DNA of 64,000 bases from SZUA-35 sp963781035 (GTDB lineage: Bacteria; Actinomycetota; Acidimicrobiia; Acidimicrobiales; SZUA-35), in NCBI GenBank assembly GCA_963781035.1, contig CAWAEN010000004.1, positions 1,284,310 to 1,348,309 on the forward strand, written 5' to 3'. The notes below the pieces were generated by a model that did not search any database, was not told where the DNA came from, and was given only the letters and a program-made list of their open reading frames with translations. Shown in pieces: positions 40,458 through 50,994 of the stretch. The position numbers and the translations under genes are program-made. Positions within the stretch are counted from its first letter, which is position 1, and every line of letters begins with the position of its first letter.

Positions 40458-40529
40458 GGGTGGCCCGTCCAGGACGCCGCGAACCGGCCAGGTTCGACAG
40501 CTGGTCGTCCGGACGATGATGATGCAGCC

Positions 40530-41747
40530 ATGAGCGTGGAAGCGAACGGCGACGTCCACACCGGTCCGTTGACGGGGATCCGAGTCGTTGATCTGTCGTC
40601 GGTCCTGATGGGTCCGTACGCAACGCAGCAGCTCGGCGATCTGGGAGCCGAGGTCATTGCGATCGAAACCTCGGTCGGCGACACGAACCGGGTGATGACG
40701 GCGGGGCCGGTTCCGGGTTTGTCCGGCACAGCGCTGAACGTGATGCGCAACAAGCGAGCGATTGCGCTCGACCTCAAACACGTAGCCGGCCGAGCGGTGT
40801 TCCTTCGTTTGGTGGCGACGGCCGACGTCGTGATCACCAACCTTCGACCGGGACCGCTCCGACGGCTCGGTCTCACCGCTCGGGACCTGAGGGCGGTACG
40901 TCCCGATCTGGTCTTCTGCCAGGCCGCCGGATACCCGAGCGATTCGCCCGAGGCCGAGAACCCCGCCTACGACGACATCATCCAGGCGGCAGCCGGTATC
41001 GGTCATCTGTACGAGATGCAGGGCCATGAGCAATCGTTGCTCCCGACTCTCGTCGCCGACAAGGTCTGCGGTCTTGCGATCACACAAGCGGTACTCGCTG
41101 CCCTGTTCCATCGCGAACGCACGGGTGAGGGACAGGACATCGAGGCGCCGATGATCGACGTGATGAGGGCCTTCGTGTTGGTCGAACACGCTGGTGCCGC
41201 AATCAGCGAACCGCCCAGCGGCCCGCCGGGCCACCTGCGGATTCTCACGCCGGAACGGCGACCCCAGCGGACCACGGACGGCTGGGTCAACGTCCTGCCC
41301 TACACCGCGGAGCACTATCGGACGCTGTTCAACGAAGGAGGACGCCAGGACCTCGTCGACGACGAGCGCCTCGACACCCGTGAATCACGGTTCGCCAACG
41401 CCGATGCGCTGTACCGGGAGGTGGCGGAGATCCTCACAACGAGGACGAGCGACGAGTGGCTCGCCTTCTGTCGATCCAGCGGAATCCCGGCGACGGCGTC
41501 GGCCCGTATCGATGATCTGGTGGCTGAGCTGCCCATCGCCGAACATCCCGTGGCCGGTCGCTATCGGCAGATCCCACCGCCGGTGCGTTTCTCGGCTACG
41601 CCGGCCGCCGTGACCCGTCACGCACCGCGTCGGGGCGAGGACAGCCGAGCGCTGCTGATCGAGCTGGGCTACGACGACGCTGCCATCGACGCGCTGGAGA
41701 TCGACGGCGTGTGGTTCGGCGTGCCGGTCGAGACCGGCGGGCCCTGA
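40530..41747 (+). CDS. CaiB/BaiF family CoA-transferase
   Basis: Class III CoA-transferase of 405 residues. N-terminal Rossmann part LTGIRVVDLSSVLMGPYATQQLGDLGAEVIAIE; RNKRAIALDLKH; the catalytic Asp lies in NPAYDDIIQAAAGI; VADKVCGLAITQAVLAALFHR and EAPMIDVMRAF are also typical. The C-terminus HAPRRGEDSRALLIELGY is characteristic. It stands alone, so the acyl substrate cannot be named. It follows the ECF module by 72 bp. Confidence 0.92.
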   Translation: MSVEANGDVHTGPLTGIRVVDLSSVLMGPYATQQLGDLGAEVIAIETSVGDTNRVMTAGPVPGLSGTALNVMRNKRAIALDLKHVAGRAVFLRLVATADVVITNLRPGPLRRLGLTARDLRAVRPDLVFCQAAGYPSDSPEAENPAYDDIIQAAAGIGHLYEMQGHEQSLLPTLVADKVCGLAITQAVLAALFHRERTGEGQDIEAPMIDVMRAFVLVEHAGAAISEPPSGPPGHLRILTPERRPQRTTDGWVNVLPYTAEHYRTLFNEGGRQDLVDDERLDTRESRFANADALYREVAEILTTRTSDEWLAFCRSSGIPATASARIDDLVAELPIAEHPVAGRYRQIPPPVRFSATPAAVTRHAPRRGEDSRALLIELGYDDAAIDALEIDGVWFGVPVETGGP

Positions 41748-41834
41748 TGAAGTTGTCAAGGTGCAGGCGGCCCGTCAGAGCCACGGCTGGGTGACGGGCG
41801 AGGAGGCATCTGCCTCGAGACCGGGCGGCGCGAA

Positions 41835-43113
41835 TCAGGCCGCCAGATCGTGGTCGATTCGGTTGATGGGGACCGGGGGAGCGATGACCCGGTCCAGTGT
41901 CCCGTCAGGGCGGGACAACCGAAGCGTGCGATCGGCATCCATCTCGAGCGTCCAACCGGCGTCGTGGACGAGGTGGTGCCAGCGGCGGCTGATGGGGACG
42001 AGTTCGTCGAGCACGGTGCGGCCGGACTCGCGGTGGAAGATGACGTGATGGATCTCGATCGATTCCCAGCCGGCGCCGCTGATCGGACACGTTTCATAGA
42101 GGGCCCGCAACGCGATCCGTTGGGCCTCAGAGGGCGATCTGGTTGCTCGAGAAACGTTGACCTGCGAGTCTGGGGCGGTGTCGACCGCCCGCATCGAACT
42201 CTCGCAGCACAATCGGCCGAGGGTTGCGGTGCCGATCGGGAGACCCTCGAACGTCTCGGCGATCGACTGATCGTGAGCGCCGGTGAGGAGCGTGTCCCGG
42301 TCAGACAGGACATGGATGCGAACCGATGCCCGCGGAACTGACGTGCGATCGATGCTGTCACCCCGCAAGACCAGGTCGTGCAACGCTTGTGCCGCGATCT
42401 GGGCTGCATCCATTCCTCGGCAGAGCTCGGGGTGGTCGGCGAGGTACTTGGATTCGCGAGCGACGGCGGCCTTGACCGATGCGCCACGAATCGGGTCGAA
42501 CTGACCCTGGAGTCGATAACTCGCTCGCTCTCGGTTCGGCGCAATGCGAGCGAACGAATCGTCGATGGCTTGTTCGGCGGCCGTGGTGCCTCCGTCGGCT
42601 CGGATCTTGTCCCGCAGGCGCGAGACACGTTTGCGGAAGCTCTCCTCGCCCAGACGGCCTCCGGCCTCGGCCAGCGTGTCGTCGTGTTCGGTGAGGGCTG
42701 CGATTTCGTCCGGGGACATCGACCGCGTCACACGCGCCAGCACGTCGACGTTCGATGTGTAGGCGGCGCCACGGCGCCATGCGGAGGCGACGGACGGAAA
42801 CGCCTCGGTCACGCGGGTGCGTTCGATCTCGGCTTGGACCTGGGTTCGGGGGACGGTGCCATCGGCGGCCAGCAGCGTGTCAACAGGGACGGCCGACTCC
42901 TTGACGGCGCAGCGGGTGATCTCGGCGATCACGCCATCGAGCAGCCGCTGGATGTGACGTGCTGCTCCCAACATCGCCACCGCATCGACATTCGCCGGAT
43001 CGACGATTGCCGCTGAGCAGGGGAGCGATGGGCTCGAGCAGGGAGCGGATGTTGCACAGGGTCGCCATCGGATCGTACTTCGCGGGTTCGGAGAGCTCGG
43101 TGTTGTTGACCAT
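41835..43113 (-). CDS. DUF222 / HNH endonuclease domain protein, frameshifted
   Basis: Member of the actinobacterial DUF222-HNH family, often found in many copies and near mobile DNA. ATG 43113 gives MVNNTELSEPAKYDPMATL. The frame changes near 43017 and then runs 381 residues with the DUF222 helical region. The HNH part is CPISGAGWESIEIHHVIFH followed by LVPISRRWHHLVHDAGW. The first 80 coding bases plus the upstream flank are repeated near the tRNA at 49.3 kb. Biological role unproven. Confidence 0.85.
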
Positions 43114-43162
43114 GAAACCAGTATGACGACACCCTGTGACAGTCATAAGCAGAACAATCGTT

Positions 43163-43186
43163 CGGGCTCGAATCCCGCCCCGGGCA
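43163..43186 (+). repeat. Remnant of tRNA-Leu 3' end
   Basis: The sequence from GGGCTCGAATCCCGCC to the CCCGGGCAC end matches the T arm and acceptor 3' strand of the tRNA-Leu at 49480 with two mismatches. It directly follows the duplicated flank of the HNH gene, in the same orientation as the tRNA. Probably an old attachment-site scar. Confidence 0.65.
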
Positions 43187-43272
43187 CGCTCGCCTCCCAG
43201 GTACGGTCGTCTCGGCTTCGCTGACGGCGGCGCGGTGTTTGGCATCTCGTCGGCGGCGCTCTCAGGGATGCG

Positions 43273-46200
43273 TCAGGGGCAGGCTGGACGAAGCGGCTCG
43301 TTGCCGGGCACGAAGCGGTCCCATTCGTCCTGGGTGAGGTCGCGGCTGATGATCTCGCAGGCACGTTCGACCCACCGTTGGGGGTTGAGAGGGATCTGCA
43401 GATACTTGCCAGACGATGCCACCCACATCGTCTCGGTGGCCTCGTCGTACCATGACGGCGATCCCCGGCCTGCCCCGGAACCGTTCCAGACCAGCCCGGC
43501 GTATTCCTCCCGTTCGACGTCCCAGAGCCGCACCGTGCCGTCACGGAACGTGAACACCAGCAGCTCTCCGCCTCGCCCGAAGCCGAGGGTGCTGATACTG
43601 CCGATCGCAGGCCCCTGGTCCACGGCGCCAGTCCTTGGATCGACGATCACGAGCTCAGGGCCCGCGACGAGCGCGACCTTGCCGCTCGCCGGATCCACGG
43701 TGATGTGGCCCACGCCCAACACCCCGGTCTCGATCTCACCGGTCAACGCGCCGGTCGAGTCGTACGTGTTCAACGTGCCGTCCGCCTCGATGACATGGAG
43801 CCCTCCATCGACGCTGGGATGGACCTCTCTTCGCATCAGACGCCGGGACCCTGAACACGACGCGCGTCGCTCCCCGCTCGACATTCACCAGGTCGACCAC
43901 GCGGGATCCATCGGGCTGATCGCTCAGAACAGCGATCAGATCTTCGTAGCGCGTCCGGGCGAGGTGTTCGCCGCCGAGGTCGAGTTGTTCGACCATCTCC
44001 TCGCCCTCCCAGCGGGCCATGATGTTGGCGTCAGAGAACGCCCAGATCCCGTCGACCTCCGGGTAGATCTTGACGGCCGGGAACTTGCTCGCCGGTGGGA
44101 GTCTTCAGCTCATATGTCGTCCGGGCACCGGTGGTGAGATCGACCACGACCGGCACCCTTCCCTGGAGCGTCATGGCTCCGGCCAGTCCCGCGTTGAACG
44201 CGGTATGGGCGAACGGATCCACCTCCCATGTCTGCTCGATGAGCGTGTTGGACCCCAGGTCGAACGTCTCGAGTCGATCACCAGCGGTGGCGATGAGCAG
44301 CGCTCCGTCGGGGCGCAGCCGGGCCGCAAGGACGCCTCGCAGTTCGACCGAGTTGCCGGTCGGGTCCGGCCAATCGGTCCACATATTCGATCTGGCCTCC
44401 CGAAACCGCAATGATGACACCATCGGCACGTATTCCGAGATCGAGGAATCCCGACGTCGTCGTGGTGGCGACCTGTGAGACGACCTCACGAGTCGCGATG
44501 TCGATCGTCATGATCGTGCCATCGAACATCCCGGCGACCAGTTCCCCGTTGGCCTCGTCGAAGACGAGCCTTTCGGCCGGAACCGCGCTGTTGACGTGGA
44601 AGATCTCTTCGCCGGTTTCACCGTCGATCACGAACGTCCTGCCAATGCCGTCAGGATCGCCGTCGATCGCGAAGCCAATCGCGACGAGGGAACCATCGGC
44701 GGTGGCGTCCACAGAATCCGCGAAGTAGCCACCACTACCGGCACCCACCAGCGGTCCGACCTGCTCACCCGTCGTGTCGTCCCGCAGCGTCATGACGTGC
44801 TCATCGTCGCCGGGAATGAGATACACGAGCCGGTTGATCGGCCGGATCGGCCCGAAGACCAGGTATGAGGGCTCATCGGAGCCCGCCTCGACCAACGGGC
44901 CGTCGATGGGCCCGAACCAGTGCCCCAGACCGTCCTCGGAGCCAACGACGACACGGTCCGCAACCTCGTCCTTGGTCCACCACCCGCACCGCGTCGGCGA
45001 CGGGCCGTGGTCGGTCACGGTGCCGGTGGAGAGGTCGCGGCTGATCAGTTGCCCGTCGGCAACAATCGTCTCGGTGAGGCCGTTCTCCGAGATCGTGCCG
45101 TAGCGGTCCCCTCGCGTGCCGATGGATCCGCGATTGGGGCAGGAATTCGACCGCTCTGGGAGGGGCTCCAAACTCGCAACGCGGATCGTATTCGTGCTCG
45201 AGCCCAGGGCGTTCAAGACGGCCTGCTCGGTCTCGGGCCCCGGCGTCGCGCCGGTGGGCCTCCAGGGCCAGCAACAGGGAGAGCTCGGGTCCTCCCTGCT
45301 CTGGGCCGCCGACCGGCTGATCAACGTGGCCAGCTCGGCCGACTCGGCCGCCGACTCGGCGTTGTCGCGTTGGCGGAGCGCCACCGCACCTGCGCCCAAT
45401 GCGACCACGAGGGCCAAACCGACCACTGCCACCAGGCGCCGGAGTCGGCGAACCCGGCGCTGCTCGGCTTCTCGCTCGGCGTCGGCCGCGGAGCGGCTCT
45501 CGGCGATCAACTGGCGTTCGTCGTCGGTCGTCTGGACCGGAGCGGTGTCGGCCCAGGTCTCGAACTGGGCGAGGCGCGCCCCCCGTAGGAGGTAGCCGGG
45601 GTCGCGGTCACTCGCATCCCACTCGACGACGGCTTCACGAAGGCGCCGCTCGAGCAGCAGATCCTCGCGCTTGTCATCGACCCACGACCGCAGCCGGGGC
45701 CATTCGCGGATCAGCGCCTCGTGGGCGACCTCGACCGTCGGACCGCGGGTCGTCGGGTCGTGGTCGAACGACAGCAGCCGGAACGAGCCGAACTGCTGCA
45801 GCACCACGTCGACCGCGTTCCGGTCGAGCCCGAGCGCGTTCAGTTCCGTTCGCCTCATGCGGCGGCGGGTGTCGTCGGCGTTCTCGTCGACGGTCACCAG
45901 CCGAAGGAAGATCCGCTCGGCGACATCGCGGGCCGACGGCTGAAGACCCTGGAAGATCTCCTCCGCCCGCTGGCCCAACGCCCCCACGACGCCGCCCGAC
46001 TCCCGGTACCCGGCGGACGTCAGCGTTCGGCCGTCGCTGCGCTCGGCGAGCTCCGTGAGCGCGTACTGCATCAGCGGCAGCCCACCGGGCTGTTCCATGA
46101 CATCCCGAACCACCTCAGTGACGAGGCCGGGTTCGAGGTCGAGGCCGGCCCGCCGGGCCGGTTGGCTGACCATCAAGGCCAGGCTGTCCCGGTCGGGCAT

Positions 46201-48301
46201 GGCCACGGTGACCAGGCCGCTGTGGACCAGCTCCGCGAACTCGGGGTGATCGAGCGGACGGTCGAAGAAGTCGGCCCGCAGCGTCACGACCGTTCGCACC
46301 CGGCTGCGGGCGTCCGACCCGAGGGTCACGAGGTTGTCGAGAAACAGGCGCCTGGTGTCTTCGTCAGGTGTCAGCGAGAACAGCTCCTCGAACTGATCGA
46401 TCACGAGCAGCAAACCGGTTCCGTCGTCAGGGAGCACGCGCTTGATCACCCGCAACATGCCGCGATCGTCAGCAGTCAGGTCGGCCATCAACCCGTCGGG
46501 ACGGTCCACCGCAACCTTCAACAGCGCCGCTTCCAGCTCCTCGAAGGGAAAGGTTCCGGGAAACATCTCGGCGACGAGCCAGTCGCCGTCGAGAGCCCCT
46601 CCCCTGACCGCGGGAATCAGGCCCGCCTTCACCACGCTCGACTTGCCGGATCCCGAGGGTCCGACGACCGTCGTCAATGGCAGGTCGGCCACCGTCTCGA
46701 TCAGCCTGCTCACGAGGACCTCACGACCGAAGAAGTCGGTGGCGTCTGTCTCCTGGAACGCCCGCAGCCCCTTGTAGGGGTTGGTCGCGACGCGGCCATC
46801 GGAAACGAGATCCGAGGCCACACCGACGGCGTCGGACCCCATGACTTGGCGCACCGACCGCAGGAAGTCTTCGACCCGATCGTGATCGTTCGCTCGATCG
46901 AGCACAGCTGCGAGATCGGCTGGCAGGTCGCCCGGGGCGACCGTCATGGCCAGCAGGGCGGCCAGGTCACCCACGTCGAGCCCGGTTGGCATCGTCTGCG
47001 ACGCCCGTCGACTCGGCCGGCGGACTCAAAGGGATGGCGGGGCGGCCGGTGATTCCGGCGTCGGCGAGATAGGCGTTGCTGTCGCTGTCGAGGAAGACGC
47101 AGTCGGGGCCGAGACTTCCATGGTTCAGCCCGTGACGATGCAGCGCCGTCAGCGCCGACCCGATCTGGTCGAGCATTCGGAGCGCGGCCGACATCTTCCA
47201 GTGGCCGCGGCGAAGTGAGTCCCCGAGCGTTCCACCCCGCAGCAGCGGCATGACGACGTACGCCCCGTCCGGGTCCCGCCAGAAGTCGTAGATCGAGATC
47301 AGATGGGGATGTTCGAGTTGGGCGACGAGTTGGGTTTCGAGCGCGAAGCGCTTCACGAACGTCGGCTCGTTGGCCACGCCGGGGCCGAAGATCCTGAGCA
47401 TGACTTCACGCCCGGTGGCGGGCTGATAGGCCCTCCACAGGCTCGCGTCGTCGGTCTCGTCGAGTAGCTCGCGGAGCTCATAACCACGGATCGATCGAGT
47501 GTCGGTCCGAAACTCCGCAGCGGGCGTCGTCGGTGAGTTGGCGGGACCCGTCGGTAGGTCGAGCGACGGGTCCTGGGTCAGGATCGCCTGCTCGAGCGCT
47601 CGGACCTGCGGCGATGGGTCGATCCCCAGCTCCTCGCCCAGCACCAGCCGGGTGCGCTGGAAGGCGCGCAGGGCCTCGGCCTGACGACCCGACCGGTAAA
47701 GGGCCAGCATCTGCAGCGCGGTGAACTCCTCTCTGTAAGGGTGATCGGTCGTCAACGTGTCGAGCTCGCTCAGCACCTCGCGGTGATGGCCGAGCGTCAG
47801 TGACGCCTCGAGACGTCGTTCGAGGGCTGCCAGCCGGAGCTCGTTCAGCCGGGCGATCTCGGGCATCAACGCAGCGGCGTCACCCAGGTCGGCGTACGGA
47901 GGGCCGTTCCACAAGGCCAACGCGGCACTGAGCCGTTCGACGACCTGCCGGGCATCCGGGTTGTTGACGGCCCCGGCGGCACTCACCGCCGCCTCGAAGT
48001 CGACTGCGTCCACGGTGGCCACACCCGTCCGCAGTACATAGCCGCCGGCGGCCGACTCGATGGGGGCTTCCTCTCCTCCGAGCACCTTGCGCAGGTTGGC
48101 GACGTAGACCTGCACGGTCTTGCGAGCCCGAGTCGGCGGGTCCTCATCGCCCCAGAGCGCGTTGATCAGCCGGTCGGTGGTCACGGGGGCGTCGGCTCTG
48201 GAGACCAGTATCGCCAAGACCAGCCGTTGCTGGGGTCCACCAAGGGTGAGCCGGTCCCCGTCGACGGTGATCTCGAGAGGCCCCAGAACCGTGATCCTCA
48301 C
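43273..48301 (-). CDS. Giant BTAD-pseudokinase-nSTAND ATPase-propeller protein, frameshifted
   Basis: About 1670 residues when joined. GTG 48301 opens VRITVLGPLEITVDG: a SARP winged-helix domain (about 1-95) and BTAD TPR domain (about 95-245). A kinase-like domain (about 280-440) lacks catalysis: the Lys position reads VMLRIF, the HRD loop reads NHGSLGPDC and DFG reads DAG. The nSTAND part shows DFFGREVLVSRL, Walker A GPSGSGKSS and Walker B LLLVIDQFEELF, then one membrane helix (VVGLALVVALGAGAVAL) and a beta-propeller of WD40-like repeats ending in TVRLWDVEREEYAG. Frame changes near 46985, 45290, 45245, 44395, 44085 and 43850. The N-terminal and ATPase parts might be two genes, but the join is seamless. 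Likely a stress or phage sensor/regulator; inferred. Confidence 0.75.
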
Positions 48302-48410
48302 GGGCCCGACACTAACCGGGCGTGATCTCCCTGTCGTTGGCTCCGTATTCAACTTGATCGATCGCATGGGTGCAGCTTCGGACAGGGCGGTTAACAGATG
48401 GCTGGAGCGC

Positions 48411-49100
48411 TCAGGCGGCGCACGTCGGCAGGCCGGGCCCCAAAGGCTGGGCCCCGGTGGCGGTGACGAAGGCGGTGAGGAGTTCGGCGCATTCGAGGCC
48501 CACCTTGAGTTGGCGGGCGGGCTGGTCGAGAAGGGCGAAGACGAAGGTCTCGGCGAAGCGCTCGACGCCCCGGTCCGCCCACACGTCGTCGTGATCATTC
48601 CACGCATCGGCACCGAGAATCCGACCCAACTGGTCATGGTCCTCGTCGGCCATGTTGGCGACGTCCCACGCATGCCCGAACTCGTGGAGCAGTGTGCGGC
48701 GCCGTGCCAGTTGAGCTGCGAACGTGTCGCTCTCTCGAGTGCAGATGGTCACGACTCGCTCGCCGTTCGGTTCGTGGTGGTACCGACCCTCGTTGTTGCC
48801 GCACAGGTCACGGCTCGGGTCGAAGCGAACCGTGAGTTCGGGCAACTCCAGCCCCGCTTGGGCGAATCGATCCTTCGCCCAAGCGACCAGGGCTTCCTCA
48901 CCATCCGTCAGAGGTTCGACGTCCGAGCCGATCCGGACAGCCGCTGTTGACAGTCGCACTCGGGCTTCGATGTTCTGCGAGCTGCTCGGACGACTACCAG
49001 ATGGCGAGGAATCGGGGGAAGAGGGATCGGAGCCGGCAACGACCGTGCTGGTCGCGGTGAGGACGAGGACGAGGGTGATGGTTCGGAAGATGTGGGCCAT
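48411..49100 (-). CDS. Secreted HEFGH zinc metalloprotease-like protein
   Basis: A 229-residue protein with a signal peptide (TITLVLVLTATSTVVAG) and a Ser/Pro-rich spacer. The active-site helix RRTLLHEFGHAWDVANM has the HExxH zinc motif. A downstream DRGVERFAETFVFALLD supplies candidate Glu ligands. Cysteines at DLCGNNEGR, ICTRESD, LECAEL and PTCAA could form disulfides. It lies 110 bp upstream of the giant regulator gene on the same strand. Substrate unknown; a role in cell-wall or toxin processing would be speculation. Confidence 0.75.
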   Translation of the reverse strand: MAHIFRTITLVLVLTATSTVVAGSDPSSPDSSPSGSRPSSSQNIEARVRLSTAAVRIGSDVEPLTDGEEALVAWAKDRFAQAGLELPELTVRFDPSRDLCGNNEGRYHHEPNGERVVTICTRESDTFAAQLARRRTLLHEFGHAWDVANMADEDHDQLGRILGADAWNDHDDVWADRGVERFAETFVFALLDQPARQLKVGLECAELLTAFVTATGAQPLGPGLPTCAA

Positions 49101-49192
49101 GCCCCCACCGTCCGAAACCGCCGCTGGAGCACGGCAACCAGGTGGCTAACAGCTGGCTAATGACCCCGATCTCGATGTGCGCCCGGCGCTAG

Positions 49193-49409
49193 GGCTCCTT
49201 GCTGGTCCGCAAGGGTTTCTGAACTCGTCGGTGTCATCTCGCTGGCGCTTGTCACCGCGCTCGGCAGAGGCGTGAGCTCGAGCAGGGAGCGGATGTTGCA
49301 CCGGGTCGCCATCGGATCGTACTTCGCGGGTTCGGAGAGCTCGGTGTTGTTGACCATGAAACCAGTATGACGACACCTCATGACAGTCATCAGCAGAACA
49401 ATTGTTCGA
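49193..49409. pseudogene. Chimeric scar: TRIC-gene fragment joined to HNH-gene fragment
   Basis: Bases 49193-49273 (+) match 63652-63731 of the TRIC-type gene at roughly 90 percent, with two one-base insertions. At 49274 the similarity stops, and 49275-49409 matches 43032-43165: the 5' end of the HNH gene (start codon at 49357, minus strand) and its upstream flank. Neither piece can make a complete protein. The rest of 49101-49479 shows no gene. Direct evidence of past rearrangement next to tRNA-Leu. Confidence 0.8.
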
Positions 49410-49479
49410 GCATTTCATTGTTCTCGTCGGCCGGGGCATCGTGCGGTGGGTTGCCACTAACGTGACCTTCGGAGTTCGA

Positions 49480-49565
49480 GCCCGGGTGGCGGAATCGGCA
49501 GACGCAGAGGGCTTAAACCCCTCGGATCCGAAAGGATCGTGCGGGTTCAAATCCCGCCCCGGGCA
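49480..49565 (+). tRNA. tRNA-Leu (UAA)
   Basis: Acceptor GCCCGGG pairs with CCCGGGC. The anticodon stem GAGGG/CCCTC holds loop CTTAAAC with anticodon TAA at 49514-49516. The long variable arm ATCC-GAAA-GGAT marks a class II tRNA. The T arm is GCGGG-TTCAAAT-CCCGC. CCA is not encoded (ACT follows). Its 3' half recurs at 43163, 53341 and 60632. Confidence 0.97.
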
Positions 49566-49632
49566 CTCTCTCACCAGGGAAAACGTCGAATTTCGATCAC
49601 TCCGTCGCTCGACCAGGTTGGGCGAAAACACC

Positions 49633-49654
49633 AAAACGCGCACAAAACGCGCAC
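49633..49654. repeat. Tandem 11-bp repeat between tRNA and integrase
   Basis: AAAACGCGCAC occurs twice without spacing (49633-49643, 49644-49654), 68 bp after the tRNA and 30 bp before the integrase start. The same pair, slightly changed, lies upstream of both downstream tRNA-end copies (53195-53218 and 60489-60510). This suits arm-type binding sites of a tyrosine integrase; function inferred. Confidence 0.6.
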
Positions 49655-49684
49655 GGATGAAATCCTGTCGACTAGCTTCGTTCC

Positions 49685-50229
49685 ATGGCGAGGGGCTCGG
49701 TCAGCAAGCGCAACAACGGCTACGTGTACCGAATCGACCTCGGCGTCGACCCGACAACTGGGAAGCGCCGGCAGGTCTCGCGGCAGGGCTTCAAGAACAA
49801 GAAGGCAGTCGAGCGAGCCCTCGCCGAACACCTGGAGCAGCTGCGATCGGGAACCCACGTCGACCAGTCGAAGATGACTACGGCCGAGTACCTCGAGCAG
49901 TGGCTCGACAATCAGAAGCTGCGGCTCAAGCCGACCACGTGGGCGAGTTACAAGACCGCAGCCGACCGCGTCATCGCCCGACTCGGCGCACGGGCGATTC
50001 AAGATCTCACGCCTATCGAGATCGAGAGCTTCTATTCCGGCCTCGCCGTCAAGGGCACCCGATGCGATCGCCCGTTGAAAGCGAAGACCATCCGGAACAC
50101 GCACACGATTCTTCGCAAAGCGCTCAGCGATGCCGAGCGCCTCGGCATCGTCAATCGAAACGCCGCAGCTGCCGCTCGGCCACCGATCGCCGAACGGATT
50201 GAGCAGACCACGTGGTCTTCGGATGAGTT
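49685..50229 (+). pseudogene. Tyrosine integrase, truncated after the core-binding domain
   Basis: Starts MARGSVSKRNNGYVYRIDLGV: an Arm-DNA-binding (AP2-like) N-terminal domain with TGKRRQVSRQGFKNKKAVERAL. The SAM-like core-binding domain TAEYLEQWLDNQKLRLKPTTWASYK to ERLGIVNRNAA follows. The catalytic domain should begin at TTWSSDEL. Homology ends there (about 50229) and the frame continues 28 residues antisense to the DUF11 gene. No catalytic Arg/His/Tyr residues remain, so it cannot recombine DNA. Confidence 0.85.
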
Positions 50230-50994
50230 GCCCGGCAGGATGCAGGTCGCCACTCGGGTAACGGGGTCGAACGGGCATGGGGGCGTCTGTGCGGCGATGT
50301 CTGCGCTGATGTAGGTCACACCTTCGGGCAGGGTGAACTCCACGGTGACGCCTTCGGCGTCGTCGGGTCCGGCGTTGAACAGCGTCCACGACACGACGGC
50401 TGACGATGATCCGGCCGGTGGCGGAGCGGGAACCGTCGGCGCGAGCCCCAGATTGGCGGACGGGCCGACGGGAACAGTTGGCAGCGGGCCGCCCTGCAGC
50501 GTGACCGATGCCGATGCAGCGTTGTTGGATTCCTACGGATCGGGTGTGGTGGAGGCCAGCTGCGCTTGCACGGTGAGCACCGTTCCTTCAGGGTTCCCCG
50601 TGTTGGCGAACGTCACCGTGGCGCTGGTGGACACACCGTTTTCGAGCGCCCCGATCGCACATGAGAGCTGCCGGCTCGCTGCGTCGAGGGTGCAGTCCGG
50701 AAGTCCGGCTTGAACGAAGGCAGAAGTCAACGATGTCCCGGTGGGGAGGGTGACCACGAGCACGACATCGGTTGCTGTGGCCGGTCCATTGTTCGTTACC
50801 TCCCAGAACGTCGTGACCACCGATGGATTGGCCGTCGAAACCGTCACCTGACCTTCGACAACACCGAGGTCGGCCGAATCGGCCTGGGCGTGGGCTGCAG
50901 TGCCGCCGACCGTCAGCATGAGCATTGCCGCCGACGTCACGACCCACCGGAATGCTCGGCTGGCTGCGAGGCGGGTGCTACTTCTAGAAGTCAT
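50215..50994 (-). pseudogene. Secreted DUF11-repeat protein, nonsense codon and lost 3' end
   Basis: Starts MTSRSSTRLAASRAF with a signal peptide ending AAHAQA and an AGAGGCGG ribosome site. A first DUF11 repeat (FWEVTNNGPATATDVVLVV) reads to TTPDP, then an in-frame TAG at 50533-50535. The same frame continues ESNNAASASVTLQGG and a second repeat (SWTLFNAGPDDAEGVTVEF) to LPGNSSED. There it runs into the integrase 5' part. DUF11 linkers normally read through this DP-x-ESNN motif, so the TAG replaces a sense codon. The missing 3' end is a genuine truncation. Confidence 0.8.

Noticed and set aside
41803..41816. Terminator hairpin between the CoA-transferase and HNH genes
   Set aside because: GAGGCA/TGCCTC would leave a 2-base loop, too short for a stable hairpin.
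45721..47052. Plus-strand open frame inside the giant regulator gene
   Set aside because: Antisense to clear nSTAND motifs; no domain signal.
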